DNA from: Haliscomenobacter sp.
GTDB taxonomy: Bacteria > Bacteroidota > Bacteroidia > Chitinophagales > Saprospiraceae
DNA: 64,000 nt
Direction: 5' to 3'
Assembly: GCF_016718685.1 (NCBI RefSeq)
Contig: NZ_JADKCX010000140.1
Coordinates: forward strand, 34,699-98,698
Of this stretch, positions 27,401 through 36,667 are shown piece by piece. The stretch's first letter is position 1. Every line of letters begins with the position of its first letter. The position numbers and the translations under genes are program-made. The notes below the pieces were generated by a model. That model saw only the letters and a list, made by a program, of their open reading frames with translations, was not told the origin of the DNA and made no database searches.

Positions 27401-28159
27401 ACGGATAAAAATTTGATTGACGCGGTTTAAGGCGGTATTCATGGAGGCGAGCACTTTCTCTACCGTTCCGCCATTGGCCTGGGCGTATTCTCCGGTACAA
27501 GCAAGGGCTAGTCGGTACGTCCGTAAAGGTTGGGTGACTGCGCTCCGTAACGACAAGGCTGGGGTGGTGTTTTGGTATTCCCGCGTCGGCTCTTCCTGGG
27601 CCAATTCGGTGGTATTGAGGCCACAGCTTAAGGATGCCAATTCGGTTTGGCGCAAGTCCAGGTCTTTGGTGAAATAGGAAAAATAATGCCCTGTAGCCAC
27701 ATTGGCGTACGGATCGATGTAAACAGTCCCATTGAGGGTGTAAATGGCGGCATGCAACATACCTGCGCCCAGATCAAAACGTACACTCAAGGCCTGGTCA
27801 TCCAAACTACGACCGCTGTAACTCTTGATTCCAGGGTATTTCGCCGCCAGTTTTGGCATCATCACCGGAGATTCCTCGATGGAGAAGCGGGCCATTTTCC
27901 CATTGGGCAAAGGCAGCGAAATCACAGTCAATGCAGCTTTGCTGCCTTCCATGGGGGCTTGACGCAGCACTTGCTGTAGCTTATCCAGGTCGAGGCTAAG
28001 TGTGCGGTACTTGTTGGTCGGCAGACCAACTTCGGCCAACTGAGGCAATTGAATGGACGAGGCTTCAACATCCTGCCAATAAGACTGGCTCGACTGAGCC
28101 AACAGCACTCCACTACACAAAAACAGGCTCAACAGAGCGGAAAAATATTTCATACTCAA
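24485..28159 (-). CDS. Secreted reprolysin-like zinc metalloprotease with T9SS sorting domain
   Basis: This protein has 1224 residues: signal peptide (KYFSALLSLFLCSGVLLAQ), propeptide, and a metzincin domain with the zinc motif HEIGHQFSCRH at about residue 355 in a reprolysin-like setting (MAHEIGHQFSCRHSWNSC). Next come Ig/fibronectin-like domains, a proprotein-convertase P-domain-like stretch (RINITESGSITDINIPNIDI), a CSPG/cadherin-like repeat (SLTSLPANGSLRLSDKVLAI) and a C-terminal type A sorting domain (VKLYPNPTRDKIQLDFEQ to QRQFAVVK). It is exported by the Sec and type IX systems and probably degrades extracellular protein. Two possible starts, 28159 and 28153. Confidence 0.9.
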   Translation of the reverse strand: MSMKYFSALLSLFLCSGVLLAQSSQSYWQDVEASSIQLPQLAEVGLPTNKYRTLSLDLDKLQQVLRQAPMEGSKAALTVISLPLPNGKMARFSIEESPVMMPKLAAKYPGIKSYSGRSLDDQALSVRFDLGAGMLHAAIYTLNGTVYIDPYANVATGHYFSYFTKDLDLRQTELASLSCGLNTTELAQEEPTREYQNTTPALSLRSAVTQPLRTYRLALACTGEYAQANGGTVEKVLASMNTALNRVNQIFIRETAVKLMMIDNNDTLIFLDAATDPYNEPSSAETLVEVNPGILNARIGLSTYDIGHVFTRGCINSIGGIAARSTVCGVSKGKGVTCFFRTDINYIAVSVMAHEIGHQFSCRHSWNSCPDFQNQLSSESAYEPGSGSTIMSYAGSCSGNNIASQSDDYYATRSLEEFITFSREQEGNGCATQVPTPNNPPSVSINYRTNMVIPMRTPFVLNATASDPDGDALTYCWEQFDLGPVRTLGDPQSTSPSFRSFPPNNTTSRTFPKLSDIIENISNVTEVLPTYSRQLNFRCTVRDNHPSGGAVAWESIRLQATDQAGPFLVMSPNAGTEVWKAGDDVAVTWDVAKTNLAPVNCRFVNIRLSVDGGFSFPFLLAENALNDGTERVTLPNMTSDNARIKIEAVDNVFFDMSNQNFKIMSNPNATFALGLSPYSLPLNCQPAVIEYKITNATFGGFNSAVKLDILPGGLPAGISATFSANNLKGGESSTLRLNVQNVLRDTVEFTLRAIAQGADTVLRNLSLITISTDFSSLGLSSPSNGQTGIQLSTILRWKKTPAARSYTVELSESPKFGSTNLAQATGVVQDTFNPNKILKDNTLHFWRVRPENECGPGAYTEPFVFHTSVTECKKQTSSAAVNIPSRNNPTVESRINITESGSITDINIPNIDINYETVNFLKVSLVSPKGTVVVLYDQACTGRTGIMKVGFDDEAPSSIVAGTATCPPDDGIVFKPKEALKILQGESIQGTWILRVQVIRSEAGQVGAINSWIIEFCSILTASNPTLLNNKALVVLRNGNKAIASSDLQAQDVDATAAQLLYTLTSLPANGSLRLSDKVLAIGDQFTQADIDALRIRYTHNGGTATGDLFTFVVQDGKGGFLPINRFTITIDQSTGLGEVPLPFAVKLYPNPTRDKIQLDFEQSLPAEGILRVFNFQGQLLYQRTVSQGVKNQVIDTQQWPAGTYLLHLHSSKGSVQRQFAVVK

Positions 28160-28256
28160 TTCGGTTTAAGACGTCTTTGACGATAATTGACGTAAAAATA
28201 CGTGCTTAGTCGAATTGTGGTACGGAGCTTTGTGTTTTTCGTCGGGAAAAGTACGC

Positions 28257-28634
28257 TTATTCTTCTTCGCTGCCCATTTGATTGTCTGCCCGCAAGCGTC
28301 CAAACAACTCATCAATCCGGAACATCTCATCCAAAGTATCGTCCAGATAAAAGTCTACATCTGGAATACGGCGCACCAGTTTGCGCAAGCGGTAGCCCAG
28401 CGCTTGTTTCAAGCGGTTTTTTTCTTCGGCCATTTCCAGCAATACCTCTTGTTTGTGCTCGGTATTGTAGATGCTGAGGTAAATTTTGGCCAGACTAAGG
28501 TCAGGCGTAACTTTTACATTGGTCACTGTAACCAAAGGGGTGGCTCCATAGATATTGGTACCCTCATCTTGCAACACCATACTGAAATTCCGCTTCACCA
28601 ATTCTGCAACCTGCTTCTGTTTGATCGTTTCCAT
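28257..28634 (-). CDS. rbfA: Ribosome-binding factor A
   Basis: Cold-shock ribosome maturation factor of 125 residues with a KH-like fold; binds the 30S subunit and helps 16S rRNA 5'-end processing. The typical N-terminus (KQKQVAELVKRNFSMVLQDE) and core (VTNVKVTPDLSLAKIYLSIY; RIPDVDFYLDDTLDEMFRID) are intact. It stands divergent from recG across 148 bases and downstream of the big protease gene's start region. Confidence 0.93.
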   Translation of the reverse strand: METIKQKQVAELVKRNFSMVLQDEGTNIYGATPLVTVTNVKVTPDLSLAKIYLSIYNTEHKQEVLLEMAEEKNRLKQALGYRLRKLVRRIPDVDFYLDDTLDEMFRIDELFGRLRADNQMGSEEE

Positions 28635-28782
28635 CCCTTTGTTTGGTTTTTATGGAGTTTATGTTTTATTAATAAATCAACTACAAATTTTAGCACAAAA
28701 ATCAACAAAAAGAATGCAAATTTCGCAATTCGTGTTTAATTTGCAAATTCCTTTTGCAATAGCAAAGCTCACAGCAACAAAT

Positions 28783-30866
28783 ATGCTGGAAAATATTCTG
28801 GATAGTCCAATCGAGTACCTCAAAGGGGTTGGCCCCAAAAAAGGCGAATTACTGCGCAAAGAGCTGGGTGTAGCTACTTTCGGAGATTTACTCTTTGCCT
28901 ATCCGAGCCGATACATTGACAAAACCCAGTTTCACCGCATTGCAGACCTTACCGAAGACAGCGGCTCCGTACAACTCAAGGGGGTCTTGCGCCGCTTTAG
29001 TACCGAAGGAGAAGGGCGAAAAACCCGCTTGACCGGACAGTTCCGCGATGAAAGTGGTGCCATTTCCCTGGTTTGGTTTACGGGAATTTCCTGGCTACAA
29101 AAACAATTGGTCATTGGCCAAGAGTACGTCATTTATGGGAGAGTCAATGCTTTCAAAGACGCATATTCCATCCCTCATCCAGAAATGGAAGTCGTATCTC
29201 CCGAAAATACTCAAACGGCAACGGCTTTCGCTCCGGTATACCCTAGCACGGAAAAACTCAATGCTCATGGATTGGATGCCAAAAGCCGGCGTCGATTGAT
29301 TAAATTGTTATTGGAAAAAATTGAGCCTGCCCAATTGCCAGAGACATTACCAGCATATGTGGTCAAAAAGTTCCATTTCCCCAGTCGATTTGAATCAATT
29401 TTGCTGATTCATTTTCCTCGTACCGAAGATGAACTCAAAGCCAGTACCAATCGATTGAAGTTTGAAGAGCTTTTTTACCTGCAATTGCGCTTGTTGCAAA
29501 TCAAACGCCGCCGCAAGGACGAGGTAAAAGGCTATGTTTTTGAAAAAATCGGTGATTTTTTTAATAATTTCTATCAAAACAAACTGCCCTTTGAACTCAC
29601 CAATGCCCAAAAACGGGTACTCAAAGAAATTCGCCGCGACTTCGGATTGGGCATTCAAATGAATCGCCTCGTTCAAGGGGATGTCGGTAGCGGCAAAACC
29701 ATGGTGGCGTTGCTGGCCATGCTCATGGCGCTGGACAATGGTTTTCAAACCTGCATGATGGCGCCTACCGAAATTTTAGCGCAACAACACTTTATTTCCA
29801 TCAGCAATTATTTACAAGATTCTCCGGTCGAAGTCGCTTTTTATCGGGAAGCATCAAGGGGAAAGCACGTAAACATATCCTGGAACGTTTGGCCGCAGGC
29901 GAAATCCACATCCTCATTGGGACCCATGCGTTGATTGAAGATTGGGTGGTGTTCAAAAACCTGGGCCTGGCCATCACCGACGAGCAACACCGTTTCGGGG
30001 TGGCGCAGCGCGCTGCACTTTGGAAAAAAAACAAACCCTTTCCGCCGCATGTATTGGTCATGACGGCCACGCCCATCCCCCGTACTCTGGCCATGACCTT
30101 GTACGGCGATTTGGACATTTCCGTGATCGATGAACTGCCACCGGGGCGAAAGGACATCGTTACCTTGCACCGCACCGAGAATCACCGCTTGCGGGTCATT
30201 GGATTCATGCGGGAGCAAATTGCCCTGGGGCGTCAGGTGTACATTGTATACCCGATGATTGAAGAGTCGGAAAAAATGGATTTACAAAACCTGATGTCGG
30301 GGTACGAAGCCATTTCGCGGGAATTTCCTACGCCGGAGTTCCAAATCAGCATTTTGCACGGCAAGATGAAAGCGGCAGACAAGGATTTCGAAATGCAACG
30401 CTTTGTGCGTGGAGAAACCCAAATCATGGTGGCCACTACGGTCATTGAAGTAGGCGTAAACGTGCCCAACGCCTCGGTAATGGTGATTGAAAACACTGAA
30501 CGTTTTGGGCTGTCACAGTTGCATCAGTTGCGTGGCCGGGTTGGTCGCGGCGCCGAACAATCATACTGCTTGCTGATGTCGAGCTTCAAACTGAGCAAAG
30601 ACAGCAAAGAACGCATCCAAACCATGGTGCGCACCAACAATGGTTTTGAAATTGCCGAAGCAGATTTGAAATTGCGCGGCCCTGGCGACCTGGAAGGCAC
30701 CCAACAAAGTGGCATTGTCAATCTTCGTTTGGCGGATCTGGCCAAAGACGGTAAAATCCTACAGGTTGCCCGTGAAGTAGCTGCCCGCATTTTAGACGAC
30801 GATCCTTATCTGAAACGCCCGGAACACGAAGTATTGGCCGTTCAACTGGCCAAAGAGGGAAAGTGA
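28783..30866 (+). CDS. recG: ATP-dependent DNA helicase RecG, one frame break
   Basis: Branch-migrating helicase that remodels stalled forks and Holliday junctions. It has 694 residues after repair, with the N-terminal wedge/OB domain (SPIEYLKGVGPKKGELLRKE), Walker A GDVGSGKT, DEQH box DEQHRFGVAQR, motif III MTATPIPRTLA, and motifs V-VI ending QLRGRVGRGAEQS. The break falls at a T5 tract (29838-29842): a sixth T gives AFLSGSIKGKARKHILERLA and continuous helicase motifs. ATG 28783 gives the standard N-terminus. Since recG is conserved and otherwise intact, an assembly error is the likely cause. Confidence 0.95.
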
Positions 30867-30900
30867 AGAAAGTATGGAGTAGGATTAGTTGATAAAAACA

Positions 30901-31800
30901 TCACTTCCCATCCAACCAGTGCAGCACATTCAGCAGTAGTTCAGGGGTTTTCTTTGGCATTAGGTACATTCATCCCTGTTGGGATCCGGTTGGGTCCACC
31001 CAATTGGGCAGTAAACATAGCGGCTTCGCCAGATACAAATACCCGACCTTTACCAAATTCCAGCGCAGCAAGTTGACACAGCCCGGCTCCTGAAACATAA
31101 GGGGTTTTGTCCTCAAATTGCCAGGCGATCTCGGGCATCAGCACGGTATAGGTTTGGTTCAGCCTTAAAATCGGCTTTGCCGTAGGCGGAATTTTAAACG
31201 CACTGCCCGTGAATGTCACGATGGTATCCACTCCCATCGTGATGGGATGTTCCTGTAGGGTTTTGTTGCTTTTGTAAAAATACTCCATAACCCGCTGGCG
31301 ATTGTCCATGGCAAAGCTGTTGAGAAACTCAATTCCGAAGGCTTTTCCTAAATCCTGCGCTGCTCCAGCAAAAGGGCATATGATCGGCAATGAGGAAAAG
31401 TTTGCCACCGTTGGCTACCCAGGTTTTTACGGCCTGAATTTCTGCGGAGGTAAAAGCAGAAGGGGTGGGAAGTCGCCAATTGCCCCCGGCGTTGATTTGA
31501 TTCAAAGGATTTGAAATGACCAGAATTTGGCACTGCTTAAGGGATTCAGCGCTAAAAGTCTGTTCAAAAGCTTTGACTACATACCCATCAGCACGCAGCA
31601 ATTTGGCAAAGGCATAAAAGCGATTATCGGGCGTGTGAAAATTCTGGTGGGCTGCATCAATACAAACAATGGGCCCCTGCACCAGAGGCAAAACGAGGGT
31701 TGGCAATAGGATAAGTGAAACTGGAATCGGGCACTTGTTGTGCGCTCAGGAAACAGGGTAAGAGGGAACAAAGCAAACAGCGTAGGTGATTTTTGAACAT
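30901..31800 (-). CDS. Exported DUF4350-domain protein, three frame breaks
   Basis: Repaired length is 298 residues. It starts MFKNHLRCLLCSLLPCFLSA (signal peptide) and continues QQVPDSSFTYPIANPRFASG, AGPIVCIDAAHQNFHT, VANGGKLFLIADHMPFAGAA, and ends NPELLLNVLHWLDGK. Three extra bases have to be removed, each in a short homopolymer: near 31675 (GGGG), 31371 (TTTT) and 30945 (CCCC), all on the minus strand. The fold resembles glutamine-amidotransferase-like DUF4350 proteins. Function unknown. A neighbouring LolA-like exported protein follows upstream on the same strand. Confidence 0.75.
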
Positions 31801-31875
31801 GGCCTTTGATTTTTTCAAAAAGATGCGTTGGTGTCAGGTTTTGGCGGGTCAAGCTGCCAATTTTTATCCCTTCAC

Positions 31876-32616
31876 TTATTTTCCATCGTTGATCATTATT
31901 TCCCGAAAATCAGGGGAGTTGATGGCAATTTTTACAAAATCAAAAGTAAAAATCTTCCCACTTTGATCTATTTCTAGGTGGTGTGGTAGCAACAGTCCTT
32001 GTACAGTTCGCCAATCGCGAAAACGGGTTTTGATAATTTCTTGGGCATTCTCAGGATTTTGGATGTGAAATTCCACTAGGAGTTTGGTTTCCTGGTCAAA
32101 AAGCAAACTGCATTCGTGGTTCAGTTCGTCTTTTGCTTTTATTTGATAATAAGTTTTGCCTCCTGCCTGGACAACTTGTGCAGGTTCAAAATCGTGAAAA
32201 CGCCGCTTGATTTCTAAAATTGCATTGTGGAAATGATGGCTACGAATGAAATAGACCATATTGGGAGGCATTGCTTCGTTGGTTTTTCCTATTAAAAATC
32301 CTTTTGATACACCTTTGGTAATCGCTTCAAATGGCGCTGGCTTATAGGTATACACTTGTTTGAAAAAAGAATATTCATTTGTGGTGACATGTAGCTCGGT
32401 CGTATAATTTCCTGCGGGTGAGGTGCATTGTGCAAAGGTGATCAGATTTTTCACTTTGTTGCGATCAGTATTTTTGCCGACAGCAGCCAGGGAAGCTTGA
32501 AGAATATTTTTTGGAGACGGGTGTGGTTGGGCATTGGGTTGGGCACTGATTTTAGTTCCCCAAAGCCCAGCTAAAAGAACAACAATAAGATAAGTTAAAG
32601 TTCTATCCATTAGCAT
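31876..32616 (-). CDS. Exported protein, LolA-like fold suspected
   Basis: This is a protein of about 246 residues with a signal peptide (LTYLIVVLLAGLWGTKISAQ). The body alternates short beta strands (NEYSFFKQVYTYKP, YYQIKAKDELNHECSLLFDQ, RTVQGLLLPHHLEID), as in the LolA/LolB-like half-barrel outer-membrane lipoprotein-sorting family, but no lipobox is seen. It is therefore a periplasmic protein of uncertain role. Starts at 32616 or, two codons in, 32610. It lies between the DUF4350 and DUF2807 genes on the same strand; an operon is possible but spacings of 57-76 bases are loose. Confidence 0.6.
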   Translation of the reverse strand: MLMDRTLTYLIVVLLAGLWGTKISAQPNAQPHPSPKNILQASLAAVGKNTDRNKVKNLITFAQCTSPAGNYTTELHVTTNEYSFFKQVYTYKPAPFEAITKGVSKGFLIGKTNEAMPPNMVYFIRSHHFHNAILEIKRRFHDFEPAQVVQAGGKTYYQIKAKDELNHECSLLFDQETKLLVEFHIQNPENAQEIIKTRFRDWRTVQGLLLPHHLEIDQSGKIFTFDFVKIAINSPDFREIMINDGK

Positions 32617-32672
32617 AAAGAGTTAAGAGTAGGGTGCTCCTGTGGAGGAACACCCTGATGTCCGTACTGGCG

Positions 32673-33347
32673 TTAAAGTGATTCTACTTTGCCCGACCCG
32701 GCAACACTGGTTTTTACACTGGGTTTACCAGCATAATATACACTGCCCGATCCGGCAATGGATACCGTCAATTTTTCTTTTACATCAACATAGGCATCAC
32801 CGCTGCCCGCAATGCTGACTTTGCTGCTGCTGCTGCCCAATTGGCGCACATCTACTTTACCACTGCCAGCGATGCTAATGCTGGTGGCCGCAGCCGAACC
32901 CGCCAGGGAAACCTCTCCGCTGCCACCAATGGAAATTTTCAATTCTTCCAGGCTTTTGAATTCATTTTTGCCGACGATTTTCCCGGAACCACCAATCGAC
33001 AAGGCTTTAACGCTTGGCATCGTAATGTGGATCACCACGTCTTTGTATTCCTTGATTCTTTTTTTGCCTTTGATGTTCCAGGAGCCATTCTCCACTTCCA
33101 ATTCCAGGTTGTCGATGATGTTCTGCTGAGCTTCAATCTCTACCGACTGCTGGCTGCCCTGCGTCAGGTAAATGGTGGCATTGATGCCCAATCCGATGCT
33201 GTGGAATGAATTGACATCCAATTTTTTCTTTACAACTGCTCCCTGACCACTGATGGCGGGGCCGCTGCTGTAGTTTTGGGCGATTGCGGAGCTGTACCAA
33301 CAAACCGCAAGTAGGAGAAGTAAGGTGCGAAAATGAGCAATTTTCAT
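32673..33347 (-). CDS. DUF2807 (head GIN domain) exported protein
   Basis: This protein of 224 residues has a signal peptide (KIAHFRTLLLLLAVCWYSSA) followed by a right-handed beta-helix-like DUF2807 domain with repeated IxGSG turns (SIGGSGKIVG, SIAGSGKVDV, SIAGSGDAYV, SIAGSGSVYY, SVAGSGKVES). These are envelope proteins, common and numerous in Bacteroidota, with no known enzymatic role. ATG 33347 is chosen over 33374 since the signal peptide starts there. The gene has a short GC-rich stem just past its stop (about 32636-32655). Confidence 0.85.
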   Translation of the reverse strand: MKIAHFRTLLLLLAVCWYSSAIAQNYSSGPAISGQGAVVKKKLDVNSFHSIGLGINATIYLTQGSQQSVEIEAQQNIIDNLELEVENGSWNIKGKKRIKEYKDVVIHITMPSVKALSIGGSGKIVGKNEFKSLEELKISIGGSGEVSLAGSAAATSISIAGSGKVDVRQLGSSSSKVSIAGSGDAYVDVKEKLTVSIAGSGSVYYAGKPSVKTSVAGSGKVESL

Positions 33348-33470
33348 AGTCAAGAGTTTTTTCAAAAAGGACAAGGTTCTGATGGGTACGTTGCTTTCTT
33401 TTAAAAAGAAAGAATAAAATTTTAATTTTCACTCAATTATTGGACTTACGACTTCAAAGTAAACTACCAC

Positions 33471-34786
33471 ATGACTACATCCAATCGCCTTTTGTCTCTT
33501 GATGTGATGCGTGGCCTCACCATTGCGGGCATGATTTTGGTCAACAACCCCGGAGACTGGGGCAATGTATACGGCCCTTTGCTGCACGCCGATTGGCATG
33601 GCTGTACGCCCACCGATTGGGTATTTCCGTTTTTTTTGTTTATGGTTGGCGTGGCCATTCCGCTGGCTTTGGGAAAACGCAAGGATGAGGGTGAAGACCT
33701 GCGAAAAATTTATCGAAAAATCGTGAGCCGCTCCCTGATCATCATTGGGCTGGGCTTATTTCTCACGGCGCATCCTACGTTTTACTTCACCGACAAACCA
33801 GTCCCTGGTATGTGGTTCATTTGATCATTATGGCTACGGCGATGGTCGCTGTTTTCACCCGTGAGGTCTTGAATCAAAAGCAGTTTCAGACGGAGACCTG
33901 GCAGCAACGCCGCAAGTGGGTATCTTATCTGGCCTGGGCTGCCATGGCCTGCATGGTGGTGTTGGGGATTTTTTATTATGATTTCAGCCACATGCGTTTC
34001 CCGGGGGTGTTACAGCGGATTGGTTTGGTATATCTGGCCTGTGGTTTTTTGTTCTTGAAAGCAAGTCCACGGATGCAATTGTTCACCGGGATAGGGCTGC
34101 TCTTGCTCTATTGGGGTTTGATGACCCTGGTGCCCGTGCCCGGAGGCATTGCGCCCAATCTGGAAGCAGAAACCAACCTTGGCGCCTGGCTCGATCGGGC
34201 AATTTTCAGTACCAATCACCTTTGGGCTGCCGTCAAAACCTGGGACCCCGAAGGACTCTTGAGTACCATCCCCGCCATCGGCACAGGCATTGCGGGCATG
34301 TTAGCCGGAGAGTGGGTACGCAGCAATAAAAGCGATTATGAAAAGGTCAGCGGACTGCTGGCCGTTGGGGCACTGCTCTTTGCACTCGGGTTGATTTGGA
34401 ATGAGTTTTTTCCCCTCAACAAAAAGATCTGGACCAGTTCTTACGTGGTCTATATGGCGGGGATTTCCCTTTTATTCCTGGGCACCATCTATTGGTTGGT
34501 GGACATCAAAGGTTGGAAAGGCTGGATTGCACCCTTTCAGGTATACGGCGTTAATGCCTTATTTGCCTTTTTGCTTTCGGGAATCGTAGCTCGCTTGCTG
34601 GGAACCATTAAAGTGCCGGGGCCAGAGGGAGAACCCGTTGGCATTGGCTCCTGGTTGTACCAGCACAGTTTCGTGAATTTCCTTTCGCCGATGAATGCAT
34701 CTTTGGCCTGGGCGATTTGTAACGTGCTCCTGATTTTGGGAGCGTGCTGGATGTTGTACCGCAATCGAATTTACATCAAGGTGTAA
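33471..34786 (+). CDS. DUF5009/HGSNAT-like membrane acyltransferase, one frame break
   Basis: Multi-pass membrane protein of 438 residues after repair, related to heparan-alpha-glucosaminide N-acetyltransferase (COG4299). The N-terminus SLDVMRGLTIAGMILVNNPG and the catalytic-region-like CTPTDWVFPFFLFMVGVAI are typical, and about ten membrane segments follow (FPGVLQRIGLVYLACGFLFL and others). The frame breaks near 33811, before HLIIMATAMVAVF; one missing base joins the halves. The likely activity is transfer of an acetyl group to sugars across the inner membrane, which suits glycan or cell-wall recycling. Acceptor unknown. Confidence 0.8.
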
Positions 34787-34789
34787 ACC

Positions 34790-35431
34790 TTACTTCAATT
34801 CAATCTTGTTTCGCCCCAATTTGAGCTGGCCATCGTTTTCCAGTTGTTTCAACAGGCGCGATACGGCTTCACGTGAAGCATTGAGGTCGTAAGCAATTTC
34901 CTGGTGAGTGGCGTTGATGATTTTCGAGTTGGTGGCCTTGGCTTTTTTGTCCAAATAAGCCAGGAGGCGTTCATCCATGTGGTGAAAAGCGATGCTGTCG
35001 ATGGTGCGCACCAATTCCATCATGCGGTAGTCGTAAGTTTGCATGACAAAGTTTTTCCAGCTTTGGTACTTGGTCATCCACTCGTCTACATAACGAATGG
35101 GGATACCAATCATCCGGGTGTTTTCCTCGGCGATGGTGCGGATTTCGCTTTTTTTGTTCATCATGCAGCAGGTGAACGACATGGAACAAGTTTCCCCACC
35201 TTGCAGGTAATATAAAAAAAGCTCGTGCCCATCTTCATCCTCGCGCAAGACTTTGATGGCGCCTTCAATGACCAAGGGAACCAATTTTACATATTGTCCC
35301 ACATCCATGATGACGGTACCTGCCGAAAATTCAGTTAGTTTTCCTACCGTGGCAATTTCTTCTTGCAAGGCTTTTTCCGCAATTTGGGGAAAATTCCTGC
35401 GCACCAAGTCTAAAAGGGATTCATCTAGCAT
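34790..35431 (-). CDS. Crp/Fnr-family transcriptional regulator
   Basis: This protein of 213 residues has an N-terminal cyclic-nucleotide-binding-like beta-roll (about 25-140) and a C-terminal winged helix (HQEIAYDLNASREAVSRLLK is the recognition helix region). A CSMSFTCCMM cysteine cluster after the beta-roll is a shared feature of this Bacteroidota subgroup and may sense redox or metal; that is inference. It is co-directional with the DUF983 gene and 3 bases past the convergent acyltransferase stop. Targets cannot be deduced. Confidence 0.88.
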   Translation of the reverse strand: MLDESLLDLVRRNFPQIAEKALQEEIATVGKLTEFSAGTVIMDVGQYVKLVPLVIEGAIKVLREDEDGHELFLYYLQGGETCSMSFTCCMMNKKSEIRTIAEENTRMIGIPIRYVDEWMTKYQSWKNFVMQTYDYRMMELVRTIDSIAFHHMDERLLAYLDKKAKATNSKIINATHQEIAYDLNASREAVSRLLKQLENDGQLKLGRNKIELK

Positions 35432-35445
35432 GGTCAGCTGATCAT

Positions 35446-35837
35446 TTAAGCTTGTTCTTTGTCTTCTTTACTTTTCACCATCAAACCCAACCAAACGGAG
35501 CGGGACATTCTGAAAAGGAAAACATAAAATATAGCGGCGATGCCAATCAAAAAGATGAAAGACAAGTCGATGCTCAATCCAAACACCCAATGCAAAATCA
35601 TCACAAACCCAATGGAAAAGAAACCGGAAACGATATAAGATACAAACATCGCTCCGTAGTAAAATCCAGGTTCTGGATAGTAAGATTGCCCACATTTAGG
35701 CAATGTTCAGGCATGTCCAAGGGGCGTTTGAAGGAAAACGTAGGGGTATAAAATAGGTCTCCTTCACCACAATTGGGGCATTTCATCCCCAATATTCTAC
35801 TCAATCTTGAGCTTTTTTTAGCCGTACTCATAATCAA
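35446..35837 (-). CDS. DUF983 small membrane protein, one frame break
   Basis: A CxxC zinc-ribbon-like start (GMKCPNCGEGDLFY) and a second pair (HCPKCGQSYY) are followed by two or three membrane segments (AMFVSYIVSGFFSIGFVMIL; LSFIFLIGIAAIFYVFLF). The break near 35699 is a C missing on the minus strand; with it the second CxxC is restored (MPEHCPKCGQSYYPEPG) and the protein is 130 residues, the normal size. Function unknown. It lies 14 bases upstream of the Crp/Fnr gene and is likely co-transcribed. Start 35837 or 35831. Confidence 0.8.
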
Positions 35838-35952
35838 TGAATATGTGCAGATTTAAAATGAAAATATGAATATGCGTTCATGTAATGCTCAAAAAAAAGG
35901 TACTTAAGCCTCAGCAGGGGCTGCATAGTCTGGTTTTATAGTACATGAGGCA

Positions 35953-36294
35953 TTAGATGTTGCACTGACAATTATCGAGACATTCCAAAATCAGGGAAAC
36001 ATCCCGTTCTTTGAGGGAATAGAGCATGCTGCGTCCTTCGCGTTTAACCGAAATGAGTCCCCGCAGGCGCATGTTCTGCAAATGATGAGAAGTGAGCGAT
36101 TGCTCGCTGCCCAACATATCGCAAATTTCGGTAACCGAAAGTTTGGCGTGCTGCTCCAGCAGGTGAATGATCCCCAAGCGCATGGGGTGGGCCACCGTCT
36201 TAAGGATTGCCGCTATCCGCTCCAGTTTTTCCGCTTCTTTGCTTTCAGCGGTAGAACCATCTTTATTGTACAATAGGCCACTTTGTGTTTCCAT
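35953..36294 (-). CDS. ArsR/SmtB-family regulator
   Basis: This protein of 113 residues has a winged-helix domain (KTVAHPMRLGIIHLLEQHAK; LSVTEICDMLGSEQSLTSHH; LISVKREGRSMLYSLK). Metal-type ArsR proteins repress transporter genes until a metal or thiol binds. Here cysteines occur in the recognition area (EICDML) and at the C-terminus (ECLDNCQCNI). The classical CxC of helix 3 is not complete, so the ligand might be a redox signal or be bound by the C-terminal cysteines. It stands alone beside the tRNA-Leu gene, with no metal exporter in the window. Confidence 0.88.
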   Translation of the reverse strand: METQSGLLYNKDGSTAESKEAEKLERIAAILKTVAHPMRLGIIHLLEQHAKLSVTEICDMLGSEQSLTSHHLQNMRLRGLISVKREGRSMLYSLKERDVSLILECLDNCQCNI

Positions 36295-36437
36295 ACAGGA
36301 TTTGCGCTTTAGAGCTTGAAAAGCTCTTGGTGAACTTTCAACGTAATGATAAGGAATATTCAGGATATACGCTTGAATAGGTCATTAAGTTTTATGGAAG
36401 CGTATTTTGATGGGGAAAAAGTGGGAGGGGGCTTAAA

Positions 36438-36474
36438 CAACAAACTACAGAGAGCAATGAAGCTTCTGTAGTTG
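36438..36474. terminator. Hairpin downstream of tRNA-Leu
   Basis: CAACAAACTACAGAGAGC pairs with GCTTCTGTAGTTG through a tetraloop-like AATGAA. It lies about 20 bases beyond the tRNA 3' end on its transcript. A transcription stop or 3'-processing signal for the tRNA precursor is plausible, though no long T-run follows. Confidence 0.45.
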
Positions 36475-36492
36475 ATGTCAAGAAAAAATCTG

Positions 36493-36574
36493 TACCCAGA
36501 ACAGGATTCGAACCTGCACACCTTGCGGAACTACCACCTCAAAGTAGCGTGTCTACCAATTTCACCACCTGGGC
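36493..36574 (-). tRNA. tRNA-Leu (anticodon GAG)
   Basis: An 82-base cloverleaf with a long variable arm, typical of leucine tRNAs. The acceptor stem GCCCAGG pairs with TCTGGGT plus discriminator A. The anticodon arm is CTACT-TTGAGGT-GGTAG with anticodon GAG, which reads CUC and CUU. The T-arm is GCAGG-TTCGAAT-CCTGT. The CCA end is not encoded. A promoter-like TAATTTTG box lies 35 bases upstream. Confidence 0.97.
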
Positions 36575-36608
36575 AAGGTATAAAATTGCTCTTTCGATTA
36601 GAGCGTTG

Positions 36609-36640
36609 CAAAATTATAGTCCTCGTGCAACATATGCAAG
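36609..36640 (-). promoter_or_regulatory. Promoter of tRNA-Leu
   Basis: On the minus strand, TAATTTTG (36609-36616) is a full -7 match and CTTG (36637-36640), exactly 20 bases upstream, matches three of four -33 bases. It fits the Bacteroidota TTTG-N20-TAnnTTTG promoter, with about 25-35 bases of leader before the tRNA. Confidence 0.6.
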
Positions 36641-36667
36641 AGGCTTGGTTTATTTTTTGAAAACAAT

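Noticed and set aside
34790..36294. Crp/Fnr, DUF983 and ArsR genes as a metal-resistance island
   Set aside because: No metal transporter, reductase or mobile element is nearby; gene order looks ordinary.
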